Below, piece by piece: positions 22,438 to 30,709 of a stretch of DNA of 43,637 nucleotides. Each line of letters starts with the position of its first letter. Positions within the stretch are counted from its first letter, which is position 1. The notes under the pieces were generated by a model that worked only from the letters and a program-made list of their open reading frames with translations, made no database searches and was not told the origin of the DNA. This DNA comes from an uncultured Clostridia bacterium (GTDB taxonomy: Bacteria; Bacillota; Clostridia; Christensenellales; Borkfalkiaceae). The stretch lies in assembly GCA_947629515.1 (NCBI GenBank), contig CANRDY010000001.1, forward strand, positions 88,948 to 132,584. The letters run 5' to 3'. The position numbers and the translations under genes were made by a program.

Positions 22438-23808
22438 TTACTTGCAAAAGGCGAGGCACGCCTCATACAACGCAAACACATCAGCCTTCGAAATAAGCTC
22501 GTAAGGGGCGTGCATGGACAATACGGGCACGCCGACGTCGATGGTGTCGATGCCGAGATTGGCGATGTACTTTGCAACAGTGCCGCCTCCGCCGTTGTCG
22601 ACCGCGCCGAGTTCGCCCACCTGCCAATAGACGTTGTTGTCGTCGAAGATGTCGCGCACGAACGCCGCGTATTCCGCGGGCGCGTCGTTGGTTGACGACT
22701 TGCCGCGCGCTCCCGTGTATTTGGAGACCGCCGCCCCGCAGTGCACGTAGGTGGAGTTGCGCTTTTCGAACACCGACGAATACGCGGGATCGTACCCCGC
22801 CGTCACGTCCGCCGAAATGCATTTCGAGTTATAGCGCACCTCGATGGGGTTCGCCCCGAAAGAGGCGGCTATCGTGTCGATGACGTCGCAAATTACCCTG
22901 CTCTGCATGCCCGTCGTGCCGTCCGAACCGACCTCTTCCTTATCGGCAAACACCGCCATTAAGGTGTGCGGGCTTTGCTCGCTGTCGAACAGGGCGCACA
23001 TTTCGGGATAGGCGCACACCTTGTCGTCGTGCCCGTAAGCCGAGATGAGCGCGCCGTCGAAGCCAACGTCCCTCGCCTTGCCCGCGGGCACGAGGCAGAG
23101 TTCCGAGCATTGAAGGTCAACCTCGGTGAAGCCGTATTTTTTGTTGAGAAGTTTAAGGATCGTGCTCTTCACCTTTTCCTTTTCGTCCTCGTCGCCGACG
23201 GCGGGCAGACCGCCTATGACGGCGTTGAGGCTTTCACCCTCTATAGCCTTTGACATGGGCTTTGCGACCTGCTCCTGCGCAAGGTGGGGCAGAAGGTCGG
23301 TTATGTAGAACACGGGGTCGCCCTCTTCTTCGCCCACGCATATCTCGCGCCGTTCGCCGCCGCGGAGCATTACCACCCCGTGCAGCGCAAGGGGGATAGC
23401 CGTCCACTGATACTTTTTGATACCGCCGTAGTAGTGGGTCTTGAAATAGCAAAGCCCGTTCTCCTCGTACATAGGGTTGGGTTTAAGGTCGAGGCGAGGC
23501 GAATCGACGTGCGCGACCATTATGCGAACGCCTTCTTTTGCAACGTCCTCGGTTCCCACTTTTATGAGGAACACGTTTTTATGACGGTTGATAAAATAGC
23601 GTTTGTCGCCCGCTTTCAGCTTTTCGGAAAAGGAAAAGGGGGTAAAGCCCTTTTCTCGGGCGAGCTTTTCGGCGGCGTACGCCGCGTCGCGTTCGGTCTT
23701 GGATACGTCGAGGAATTTTTTGTAGCCCTCGGCGTAACTGTAAATGGCTTCGAGCCTCTTGCCGTCAGCCTCTTCGTATACGTTTCTGCGTTTGTATTTG
23801 AGTTCCAT
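22438..23808 (-). CDS. M18-family aminopeptidase
   Basis: Cytosolic di-zinc aminopeptidase of family M18, 456 residues, the usual length. Visible metal and catalytic elements: AHVDSPRLDLKP (first His and Asp), FADKEEVGSDGTTG (catalytic Glu and zinc Glu), KCISADVTAGYDP (zinc Asp) and LSMHAPYELI (last zinc His). The insert domain with QCSELCLVPAGKARDVGFDG is typical of the bacterial subfamily. It should remove N-terminal, often acidic, residues from peptides. AAAGGAG lies before the ATG. It is monocistronic, with its own promoter; R4 copy C adjoins its 3' end. Confidence 0.93.
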   Translation of the reverse strand: MELKYKRRNVYEEADGKRLEAIYSYAEGYKKFLDVSKTERDAAYAAEKLAREKGFTPFSFSEKLKAGDKRYFINRHKNVFLIKVGTEDVAKEGVRIMVAHVDSPRLDLKPNPMYEENGLCYFKTHYYGGIKKYQWTAIPLALHGVVMLRGGERREICVGEEEGDPVFYITDLLPHLAQEQVAKPMSKAIEGESLNAVIGGLPAVGDEDEKEKVKSTILKLLNKKYGFTEVDLQCSELCLVPAGKARDVGFDGALISAYGHDDKVCAYPEMCALFDSEQSPHTLMAVFADKEEVGSDGTTGMQSRVICDVIDTIAASFGANPIEVRYNSKCISADVTAGYDPAYSSVFEKRNSTYVHCGAAVSKYTGARGKSSTNDAPAEYAAFVRDIFDDNNVYWQVGELGAVDNGGGGTVAKYIANLGIDTIDVGVPVLSMHAPYELISKADVFALYEACLAFCK

Positions 23809-23833
23809 ATTTCAAATCTCCTTTCAGCTTTTG

Positions 23834-23863
23834 ATTATAACCAAGCCCGAAAAGCAAAGTCAA
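23834..23863 (-). promoter_or_regulatory. Promoter of the M18 aminopeptidase gene
   Basis: Minus strand TTGACT (23858-23863), 18-base spacer, TATAAT (23834-23839), 25 bp before the ATG. Confidence 0.7.
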
Positions 23864-23927
23864 GAAAATAAATATCTTTTTTTGTAATTTTTTTTAACTT
23901 TCGGGGCAAAAATTTTCACTTTTGCTA

Positions 23928-23956
23928 TTTACTAATTATATAATTTGTTGTATAAT
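23928..23956 (+). promoter_or_regulatory. Promoter of the Gx transporter-rnf operon, implying a leaderless mRNA
   Basis: TTTACT (23928-23933), 17-base spacer, TATAAT (23951-23956). The ATG of the first gene is at 23966, so the transcript should begin 2-4 bases before it or at it. No ribosome site exists in the nine intervening bases (GTCACTATC). Confidence 0.7.
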
Positions 23957-23965
23957 GTCACTATC

Positions 23966-24670
23966 ATGGGAAAGAGCGGGTTTAGCGCCGCCAAACTTGC
24001 GGCGCTCGGGATCCTTACGGCGTTGAGCCTCGGAGTATTCATGCTTGAAAGTCTGCTGCCGCAGACCCTTATCCCCGGCGCAAGGCCCGGTCTTTCGAAC
24101 GTGTTTTCACTGCTCGCGCTCATTATGTACTCGCCCGTCGAGGCGGTCATAGTCGTAGCCGTGCGCACCCTTTTGGGAGCGGTGTTCGCGGGCAACGTCT
24201 CCGCCCTTATGTATTCCTTTACGGGCGGGATAGTCGCCATTATAGTTTCGTCGCTTTTTATTTATCTTGTATATCCCAAAGTTTCGCTCATAAGCGTTTC
24301 GGTGGCTTCGGCTGTGGCGCACAACCTTACGCAGAACGCCGTGTACGCGCTTATAGCCCGCACCCCTCTGATGTTCGCATACGCCCCCTACCTTGTGCTT
24401 GCGGGGGTTATTTCGGGGACGATAGTCGGGGCGGTGATAACCCTTTTAATAAAGGGCGTGCCCCAAAGCGCGTTCGAAAAGCTCATATGTGAAAAAAGAG
24501 CCGCCGCACATAATACGGGCGCGGACGGTTCAACGGCTATCCTTAACGCACACGCGGCGGAGGGCGATATGCCGAAAAGTTCGGGGGAAGTTACGACCGC
24601 CGCCGACGGTTCGGCAGAGGAAAAGACAGCCGACGATTCAACGGGAAAGACCGCCGACAAAGACGGCTGA
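23966..24670 (+). CDS. Gx transporter family protein (heptaprenyl diphosphate synthase component I-like)
   Basis: 234 residues. Five to six hydrophobic segments (AAKLAALGILTALSLGVFML; FSLLALIMYSPVEAVIVVAV; GGIVAIIVSSLFIYLVYP; YLVLAGVISGTIVGAVITLL) and the family PGARPGLSN loop. This family is often annotated Hpre_diP_synt_I but is a small ECF-S-like membrane protein, often beside NusG-II, ApbE and Rnf genes, as here. The substrate is unknown. Residues about 180-234 are a hydrophilic low-complexity tail (SGEVTTAADGSAEEKTADD). ATG 23966 matches the family start but has no ribosome site. It is co-transcribed with rnfC, 69 bp downstream. Confidence 0.85.
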   Translation: MGKSGFSAAKLAALGILTALSLGVFMLESLLPQTLIPGARPGLSNVFSLLALIMYSPVEAVIVVAVRTLLGAVFAGNVSALMYSFTGGIVAIIVSSLFIYLVYPKVSLISVSVASAVAHNLTQNAVYALIARTPLMFAYAPYLVLAGVISGTIVGAVITLLIKGVPQSAFEKLICEKRAAAHNTGADGSTAILNAHAAEGDMPKSSGEVTTAADGSAEEKTADDSTGKTADKDG

Positions 24671-24739
24671 ACGCGGGCGGCAAAAGTTAAGACATGACGG
24701 GCGAACGCCCGTGGGTTATTAAAAAAACGGAGGTCAAAT

Positions 24740-26035
24740 TTGAAAGCAGAGAGAGGAAAATTCTTCTTCGGGGGCGTGCACCCGCACGACATGAAGTCGC
24801 TTTCGTCGGGCAAGCCGACAGAGCGGATGCCCATTCCCGACAGGGTGGAAATTTCCACTTCGCAGTCGTTGGGCAAGCCCGCCGTTCCAATCGTGGAAGT
24901 CGGCGTGGAAGTCAAGTGCGGACAGCTCATCGCCCGTGCGGACGGTCCGATATCCTCGGACGTGTTCGCAAGCATTTCGGGCACGGTCGAGGCTATCCGC
25001 GACGGCTTCGGAGCTAACGGCGCACCCGAGAAGTTCATAGTAATCAAGGGCAACGGCAAAGAGGAAACCGACTTTTTGCCCCCCATCACCGATCCCTCGC
25101 CCGACCAGATAAGGGACAGGATAAGGGAAGCGGGCATAGTAGGTCTGGGCGGCGCGGGCTTCCCCACTGCCGTAAAGGTCTCGCCCCGTTCGCCCGTGGA
25201 CACGCTCATTCTGAACGGCGCGGAGTGCGAGCCCTATCTCACCTGCGACCACAGGCTGATGCTCGAAAACCCCGAAGAGATCCTGAGGGGCGCGGAATAC
25301 CTTGCCCGCGCTTTGGGCGTGCGGACGGTGATAATCGGCATAGAGAAGAACAAGCCCGACTGCATTGCCGTGTTCGAAAAATACGACAGATTAAAGACGG
25401 TGGCGTTGAAGAAAAAGTACCCCATGGGCGGTGAAAAACAGCTGATATACGTCACCACGGGCAGAAAGGTGGGCATAGGCAAACTGCCCGCCGACAGCGG
25501 CGTGGTAGTCGAAAACGTGGCTACCGCATACGCCGTTTGTCAGGCGGTCGAAAAGGGCGTGCCCCTTATAGAGCGCGTGCTAACCGTTACGGGCAAAGCC
25601 GTCAAAGAACCCAAAAACCTGTGGGTGCGCGTGGGCACGAGTATTCAGAGCATAATAGAGTTCTGCGGCGGCGAAGCCGAAAAGCCCGTAAAGGCTGTGC
25701 AGGGCGGTCCCATGACGGGGCTTGCGCTCGCAAGCTACGACGCGTTCACGCATAAGACGACCTCGGGGCTTTTACTTATGACAAAGGAAGAAGCCTCTGC
25801 GGACGAACCTACCCCCTGCCTCAACTGCGGCAAGTGCTCCGACGTGTGCCCCATGAGGCTCATGCCCATGAACACGGCGTTTTACGCCAACGCGGGCGAC
25901 TTCGAGGCGGCGGCAAAATACGGCGGAACGCTCGCCTGCATAGAGTGCGGCGCGTGCGAATATATCTGCCCCGCAAAGAGACCGCTCATTCAGGCGATCC
26001 GCCGCACGAAAGCCGAACTGAGAAAGAAAAAGTGA
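24740..26035 (+). CDS. rnfC: RnfC, NADH-binding electron-input subunit
   Basis: Peripheral subunit of the Rnf complex, which couples ferredoxin:NAD+ oxidoreduction to ion pumping. 431 residues. It has the N-terminal GGVHPHDMKSLSSGKP, the Nqo1-like FMN/NADH fold with GIVGLGGAGFPTAVK and LILNGAECEPYLTCDHRLM, and two 4Fe-4S motifs near the C-terminus (CLNCGKCSDVCPMRL and CIECGACEYICPAKRP). The start is a TTG at 24740, six bases after a perfect GGAGG. No ATG fits the family N-terminus. It is second in the operon after the Gx transporter. Confidence 0.95.
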   Translation: MKAERGKFFFGGVHPHDMKSLSSGKPTERMPIPDRVEISTSQSLGKPAVPIVEVGVEVKCGQLIARADGPISSDVFASISGTVEAIRDGFGANGAPEKFIVIKGNGKEETDFLPPITDPSPDQIRDRIREAGIVGLGGAGFPTAVKVSPRSPVDTLILNGAECEPYLTCDHRLMLENPEEILRGAEYLARALGVRTVIIGIEKNKPDCIAVFEKYDRLKTVALKKKYPMGGEKQLIYVTTGRKVGIGKLPADSGVVVENVATAYAVCQAVEKGVPLIERVLTVTGKAVKEPKNLWVRVGTSIQSIIEFCGGEAEKPVKAVQGGPMTGLALASYDAFTHKTTSGLLLMTKEEASADEPTPCLNCGKCSDVCPMRLMPMNTAFYANAGDFEAAAKYGGTLACIECGACEYICPAKRPLIQAIRRTKAELRKKK

Positions 26036-26045
26036 GGGAATAAAG

Positions 26046-27113
26046 ATGGATAACAGCATAATAGTTTCTACCCCTCCCCACGTAAAATCGAAGAGGACGA
26101 CAAGGGGCATAATGCTCGACGTGGTAATAGCCCTGCTCCCCTGCGCGATATGCGGCATAGTTTATTTCGGCTGGCGCGCCGCCGTGCTCGAAATAACCTG
26201 CGTGCTCTCGTGCGTGTGTACGGAGTTCGTCTACTACTTTATCGCCAACGGCGGCTTTGCCAAAAAGTGCTCCAACGCGGGCGCGGTCTGCCGCAAGTGG
26301 CTTAAACAGTTCGACTTTACGTCGGTGGTGACGGGGCTTATACTCGCCCTTATAATCTCCTCCGAGACCCAATGGTACGAGGCTCTTATAGGCGGCATAT
26401 TTGCGATCGCGATAGTCAAAATGCTCTTCGGCGGAACGGGCAAGAACCTTGTCAATCCCGCCGCCGCGGCGAGGATATTCCTCCTTTTGAGCTTTTCGAC
26501 CACAATGTCGAGATACGTCGCCCCCGTATTCGGACCCATACTTTCGGGCGGGGAAGTCTTTACGGGCGTTTCGGTTCTGGGCGGTCTTTTGAAGAACCCC
26601 GCCTACCCGCAGTTCTCGCAGCCGACGGTCATGATAGACAACCTCAACCTCTTCCTCGGGACGGGCGTTGCGGGCTGTATCGGCGAGACCTGCAAACTTG
26701 CAATTATAATAGGCTTTATATATCTGTGCGTGCGCAAGGTGATTAAGTGGTGGCAGCCCGTGCTCTTCCTTGCCATATTCGGGTTCACCTCGGTCATAGC
26801 CCTCGGCTTCCTCTTCCCCGCGTACACCTTCGATATAAACCTCTTCTTGCCCTCCATACTCTCGGGCGGGGCTATGTTTGCGGCGGTGTTTATGTTCACC
26901 GACTACGTAACTTCCCCCAAGTGCGTGTGGGGACAGCTCGTCTACTACGTCGTCGGCGCGATACTCTTCGCCGTGATGAGGGTGCTTACGAGAATCGAAG
27001 TTGCCTCGTACATAATTTTGATTATGAACCTCATAGTTCCCCTCATCGACAAGTACGTTTTGAGAAAGCCTTTCGGCTACGTCAAAGAGAAAAAGATAAA
27101 GGAGGGCAAATAA
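26046..27113 (+). CDS. rnfD: RnfD, membrane flavoprotein subunit
   Basis: 355 residues, about nine to ten membrane helices. Early SPPH-like segment STPPHVKSKRTTRGIMLDVV and LFGGTGKNLVNPAAAARIFL are family hallmarks. Covalent FMN in this family is attached to Thr of an (S/T)GAT motif. Here the aligned segment reads FTGVSVLGGLL (residues 172-182), so the acceptor would be Ser176, with Val in place of Ala. GGAATAAAG precedes the ATG, 11 bp after rnfC. Confidence 0.94.
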   Translation: MDNSIIVSTPPHVKSKRTTRGIMLDVVIALLPCAICGIVYFGWRAAVLEITCVLSCVCTEFVYYFIANGGFAKKCSNAGAVCRKWLKQFDFTSVVTGLILALIISSETQWYEALIGGIFAIAIVKMLFGGTGKNLVNPAAAARIFLLLSFSTTMSRYVAPVFGPILSGGEVFTGVSVLGGLLKNPAYPQFSQPTVMIDNLNLFLGTGVAGCIGETCKLAIIIGFIYLCVRKVIKWWQPVLFLAIFGFTSVIALGFLFPAYTFDINLFLPSILSGGAMFAAVFMFTDYVTSPKCVWGQLVYYVVGAILFAVMRVLTRIEVASYIILIMNLIVPLIDKYVLRKPFGYVKEKKIKEGK

Positions 27114-27716
27114 ATGACCGTAAAGCAGTTTTTTAAGAGTACGGCGTTCAAGTGCATAGCCGCGCTCCTCGGAATACTCCTTGTGTGCGGCGTGCTTTTG
27201 ACCTTTGCCTACTCCTTCCTCGAAGTTTCGGCTTCGGAAAAAGCCGACAGAGCGGTCGCCAAGATCTATGGCGGCATAGACGTGGAACGCGGCGCGGAGC
27301 TTATAAAAGACGGCGACGAAAAGCCCTCGACCAACCTCTATACCATTTTGCAGGGGTATGAAGTTACCTATCAAAAAGACGGTTCGGACGTAAAGAATTA
27401 CCTTGTGCAGTCGCGCGGGAAGAAGGGCTTTTCGAGCGGGTCGGTTACCTGCTGGGTGGCGGTGATAGTCGAAAACGGCAAGATAGCCGGCATAGAGAAC
27501 GTGACTATCGATTCCAACGTGAACCAGTCTTTCATAGGCAACATAACGGCTGACTTTTTGGGCAGTTTCGGCAAAAATTACGAGGACGGCATAGAATACA
27601 CCGCCGACGACGGCTTTGTGGTGAGCGGAACTTCGATGAGCTCCGCCGCCATACGCAACGCCGTGAACGGCGCGCTCGAATATGTTTCTTCCATACTCGG
27701 GGAGGCAAACGCATGA
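27114..27716 (+). CDS. rnfG: RnfG, FMN-binding subunit
   Basis: 200 residues: one N-terminal membrane helix (about 13-36) and an external FMN-binding domain. The flavinylation motif, normally SGAT(I/V)(S/T)S, is here SGTSMSS (residues 171-177), putting Ser174 where FMN is normally bound to Thr. ApbE at 31324-32529 is the probable modifying enzyme. The ATG directly follows the rnfD stop, with AAGGAGG 9 bases ahead. Confidence 0.93.
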   Translation: MTVKQFFKSTAFKCIAALLGILLVCGVLLTFAYSFLEVSASEKADRAVAKIYGGIDVERGAELIKDGDEKPSTNLYTILQGYEVTYQKDGSDVKNYLVQSRGKKGFSSGSVTCWVAVIVENGKIAGIENVTIDSNVNQSFIGNITADFLGSFGKNYEDGIEYTADDGFVVSGTSMSSAAIRNAVNGALEYVSSILGEANA

Positions 27717-28360
27717 ATAAGTATAAACGCATAACCTTAGACGGACTTATCTTCCAGAACCCCACGTTTATGTTGGTTTTGGGAACCTGTCCCACCCTCG
27801 GGCTTATCTCCTCGGCGATGAGCGCGGCGGGCATGGGGCTTACCGTCGTTGTAATTTTAACCCTTTCGAACATTCTCATATCGCTTATGAGAAAATTAAT
27901 TCCCAACGAAGTGCGGATACCCTGCTACATAGTCATAATCGCAACTCTCGTTACTCTTGCGAGAATGTTCCTCGAAAAGTTCGTGCCCGATCTGTACGAC
28001 AGCCTCGGCGGCTTCCTTGCGCTGATAGTCGTCAACTGCATAATTTTGGGCAGAGCCGAGGCGTTCGCCAACAAGCACAACGTGCTCGAATCGGCGGTGG
28101 ACGGGCTTGCGACGGGCATGGGCTTCACCTGCGCTCTTACCCTTATGGGAATAATCTGCGAGTTCATCGGCAAAGGCTCTGTATTCGGTCTGCACATAAT
28201 GGACTTCAAGGTGGGAATGTTCGCTACGCCCGCGGGTTCGTTCCTCGTTTACGGAATGTGCATCGCGCTGTTCACCTATGTTATAAACCTCTTCGAGAGG
28301 TCGAAGCGCGTAAAGGCGAACAAGCTGGCGCGGGAAAATCTTTTGAGGGAGGCTGATTGA
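27713..28360 (+). CDS. rnfE: RnfE, integral membrane subunit
   Basis: 215 residues with six predicted membrane helices. Family segments NPTFMLVLGTCPTLGLISSA near the start, LGGFLALIVVNCIILGRAEA in the middle and a polar C-terminus. RnfE and RnfA are inverted-topology paralogues that carry a shared iron-sulfur centre; the Cys in LGTCPTLG and VVNCIILG are present. The ATG overlaps the rnfG stop (ATGA). Confidence 0.95.
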   Translation: MNKYKRITLDGLIFQNPTFMLVLGTCPTLGLISSAMSAAGMGLTVVVILTLSNILISLMRKLIPNEVRIPCYIVIIATLVTLARMFLEKFVPDLYDSLGGFLALIVVNCIILGRAEAFANKHNVLESAVDGLATGMGFTCALTLMGIICEFIGKGSVFGLHIMDFKVGMFATPAGSFLVYGMCIALFTYVINLFERSKRVKANKLARENLLREAD

Positions 28361-28361
28361 T

Positions 28362-28982
28362 ATGGCGACCTTTATTGCAATAATTCTTTCGGCGGTGCTC
28401 ACCGATAACTTCATAACCGTCAAAACCTACGGTATATGCCCCTTCCTCGGGGTCTCGAAAAAGACCTCGTCGGCGGTGGGCATGGGCGTTGCCGTCACGC
28501 TGGTAATGCTGATAGCCACCCTTGTCACTTTCCCCGTATATTGGTATGTTATGAAGCCCCTCGGGATAGACTTCCTCGAAATAATCTTCTTCATCTTCAT
28601 AATCGCCTCGATAGTGCAGATGCTCGAAAAGATAATTCAGAAGATCTCGCCCTCCCTCTACAACACGATGGGAATTTACCTGCCTCTCATAACCACAAAC
28701 TGCGCGGTGCTCGGCGTTACCGAACTGTTCTTAAACGACTTGTCGCTCCCCGGGGACATAGTGCTCGACTCGGCTACGATGAATCTGGGCTGGGCGGCTC
28801 TGTACGCGCTGTTTGCGGGAATAGGCTTTACGCTCGTAATGGTGATAATGAGCGGCATGCGCGAAAAGCTGAACTACTACAAAACGCCCAAAGCAATATC
28901 GGGCTTCCCCATTGCGATGGTAACGGCGTGCTTTATATGTATGGCGTTTATGGTGTTCAAGAGCATCACCATAGGGGGTTAA
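28362..28982 (+). CDS. rnfA: RnfA, integral membrane subunit
   Basis: 206 residues, six membrane helices, paralogue of RnfE. Shows VLTDNFITVKTYGICPFLGV near the start and YLPLITTNCAVLGV in the centre; their Cys match the cluster-binding positions in RnfE. One base separates it from rnfE. Confidence 0.95.
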   Translation: MATFIAIILSAVLTDNFITVKTYGICPFLGVSKKTSSAVGMGVAVTLVMLIATLVTFPVYWYVMKPLGIDFLEIIFFIFIIASIVQMLEKIIQKISPSLYNTMGIYLPLITTNCAVLGVTELFLNDLSLPGDIVLDSATMNLGWAALYALFAGIGFTLVMVIMSGMREKLNYYKTPKAISGFPIAMVTACFICMAFMVFKSITIGG

Positions 28983-28985
28983 GTT

Positions 28986-29867
28986 ATGAATTTACTTGAA
29001 TTCGGTCCCCAGACGGGAATTACCATAGGCATAGTTGCGGGAATATTCGCGGGCGTAGCCCTTTTGATAGGTATCCTTATTCTTATCGTCGGCAAGGTGT
29101 TCAAAGTCGACGTCGACGAAAAAATTACAAAGATACTCGAAAATCTTGCGGGGGCGAACTGCGGCGGTTGCGGCTGTTCGGGCTGCTCGGGGTTTGCGGC
29201 TAAGCTCGCCGACGGCTCGGGCAATATCGCCGACTGCCACGTAACTTCCCCCGAAAAGAAAGCAGAAATAGCAAAGATCTTGGGCGTTGAACTCAAAGAC
29301 GAAGAACGGACGGTAGCCGTCGTGAAGTGCCTCGGTTCGCACGAAAACTGCGGCGACAAGTTCGACTATAACGGCAATCAGACCTGCGCCGCATGCGCTT
29401 CGCTTTTGGGCGGGAACAAGCTGTGCTCTTTCGGGTGCCTGGGCTGCGGCGACTGCAAGGGCGTTTGCCCCGACGGCGCGATAAAGACGGAGAACGGCGT
29501 CGCCTCGATAGACCCCGACATATGTTTAAGTTGCGGCTCGTGCATCTCCGCCTGCCCCAAACACATTATCGACAGAATACCCGCTTCCGCGCCCGTGTAC
29601 GTGGCGTGCTCCTCGAAGTGCAAGGGCAAGGACGTGATTTCGGCGTGCAAGGTGGGGTGCATAGGCTGCTCGATGTGCGCGAAAGCCTGCCCGCACGGCG
29701 CGATAACCATGCAGGACAATCTGCCCGTGTTCGACTACACAAAGTGCACGGGGTGTCTGACCTGCGTTTCGAAGTGCCCGAGAAAGATAATAATAAAGCG
29801 CGACGTAGTCGCGCCCGAAAGCCCCAAGCCGTTAGAAAGCGGCGAAAACACCGAACGATCGGCGTGA
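28986..29867 (+). CDS. rnfB: RnfB, ferredoxin-type electron-input subunit
   Basis: 293 residues. One membrane helix at about 13-37, then a Cys-rich 4Fe-4S domain (GANCGGCGCSGCSGFAAKL, then a later CH and a downstream KC). Several ferredoxin motifs follow: CLGCGDCKGVCPDGA, CLSCGSCISACPKHI, CIGCSMCAKACPHGA and CTGCLTCVSKCPRKI. It passes electrons between soluble ferredoxin and the membrane subunits. It is the last gene of the operon. The probable terminator is far downstream (30073-30110), after an R1 repeat. Confidence 0.95.
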   Translation: MNLLEFGPQTGITIGIVAGIFAGVALLIGILILIVGKVFKVDVDEKITKILENLAGANCGGCGCSGCSGFAAKLADGSGNIADCHVTSPEKKAEIAKILGVELKDEERTVAVVKCLGSHENCGDKFDYNGNQTCAACASLLGGNKLCSFGCLGCGDCKGVCPDGAIKTENGVASIDPDICLSCGSCISACPKHIIDRIPASAPVYVACSSKCKGKDVISACKVGCIGCSMCAKACPHGAITMQDNLPVFDYTKCTGCLTCVSKCPRKIIIKRDVVAPESPKPLESGENTERSA

Positions 29868-29909
29868 ATGGCGGGCTGTGTGAGATGAATTGAATATTAA
29901 AGAACGGTT

Positions 29910-30072
29910 GCGGCGGCGCAGATACTGCGCCGCCGCAAGCGTTCCGCTTGAGCGGCGTGTCTTAACGGCGAAGAGGGAAAACGGCGGGGCGGCTGTTCAA
30001 CGCAAGCGTTCCGCTTGACCATATATCTTAACAGCGGGACGATAATACAACGGGTTGGCTGTTCAACGGGAA
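29910..30072. repeat. Two tandem R1 repeat units (copies c and d)
   Basis: A hairpin GCGGCGGCGCAG/CTGCGCCGCCGC (29910-29936), then two cores each with CGCAAGCGTTCCGCTTGA, a TCTTAAC stretch and GGCTGTTCAAC. The following hairpin is the terminator at 30073. Flanking hairpin sequences differ between copies but always pair. Confidence 0.7.
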
Positions 30073-30110
30073 GCGGCGGGCACTTTTTCAAGTGCCCGCC
30101 GCATTTTTTT
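30073..30110 (+). terminator. Probable terminator of the Gx-rnf operon
   Basis: 13-bp perfect stem (30073-30085 with 30090-30102), loop TTTC, then ATTTTTTT. About 205 bp past the rnfB stop, with only R1 repeats between. Confidence 0.8.
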
Positions 30111-30305
30111 AATAATAACTGTCATTTCGAGCGAAACGTTAGCGGAGTGGAGAAATCTATTCCGCAGTATGATTATAACCCCCCTCCCTTGTGTTCCCTC
30201 CCCCTGTTCTTTATTCTATTCCCTCCCCTTCCGCTTAGGAGGGGGAGGGCGAGGGTAGGGGTGGCGGGGGTGCGTAAGGGGCAAAGAATGAGCGGTTTTT
30301 TGGTT
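30111..30305. repeat. R2 (diverged copy) and polypyrimidine block
   Basis: 30111-30172 is a diverged R2 copy (AATAATAACTGTCATTTCGA, ending TCTATTCCGCAGTAT). 30174-30265 is the reverse complement of the block near 19262-19350. No credible ORF. Confidence 0.6.
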
Positions 30306-30410
30306 CGCGTTTCAAAGTGCAAGCACAGACCACCTTGGGATTCTCTCACTTAATCGCCCGCGCATTTATGCGCGGGTCTCATAGCGTTCGAAATGACAGT
30401 GCCTTAATGT
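30306..30410 (+). repeat. Repeat R3, copy D
   Basis: Matches 21981-22081 except in the internal hairpin, here CCCGCGCATTTATGCGCGGG rather than CCCGCTTCGCGGG. 30411-30531 then carries the CCCCCTC/GAAGGGGG and AGGGT/ACCCT hairpins that precede R4. Confidence 0.75.
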
Positions 30411-30531
30411 AATCCGTTCTTATTTAAAAATGCTCCCCCCTCTTCAATTCTCCCCCCTCGCAAGCGAAGGGGGAGGGTTGGGTATGGGGAGGGCGCGAAT
30501 GGGGAGTTTAGGGTGCTCGGTTACCCTTGCC

Positions 30532-30670
30532 TGTACGAAGTTAGAAACTTCGGAGATGCGAGCAGAACGAGGAGCGCGAGCAGTTTGCGAGGGAGCGTAC
30601 AATGAAGTACGTGACCGAGCAAAAGCGGAGCGCGACAATGTTATGCGAAGCATATACGAAGTTTAACGGG
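30532..30670 (+). repeat. Structured repeat R4, copy D (shortened)
   Basis: Keeps the outer stem AACTTCG/CGAAGTT with ATGC/GCAT (30546-30552, 30657-30663; 30556-30559, 30650-30653) and the CGTAC/GTACG hairpin. The TGTCG arm with its AAGGC hairpin is replaced by a shorter GACCGAGCAAAAGCGGAGCG segment. It lies 39 bp from the NusG-II stop. Confidence 0.7.
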
Positions 30671-30674
30671 AGCA

Positions 30675-30709
30675 AAGCGGCGGGGCACTTGAAAAGTGCC
30701 CCGCCGCTT
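30675..30709 (-). terminator. Hairpin at the 3' end of the NusG-II gene
   Basis: 16-bp perfect stem (30675-30690 with 30694-30709), three-base loop. It overlaps the last base of the NusG-II stop on the minus strand and is followed by TTTGCTCC, a weak T-run. Confidence 0.65.

Noticed and set aside
25986-27374. 462-codon minus-strand open frame across rnfC/rnfD/rnfG
   Set aside because: Antisense shadow of three clear Rnf genes. GC-rich codon use leaves few stops on the opposite strand.
29868-30708. CRISPR array or prophage attachment region in the repeat-rich gap
   Set aside because: Repeats are of different kinds and lengths, not a regular repeat-spacer array. No cas, integrase or tRNA gene is nearby.
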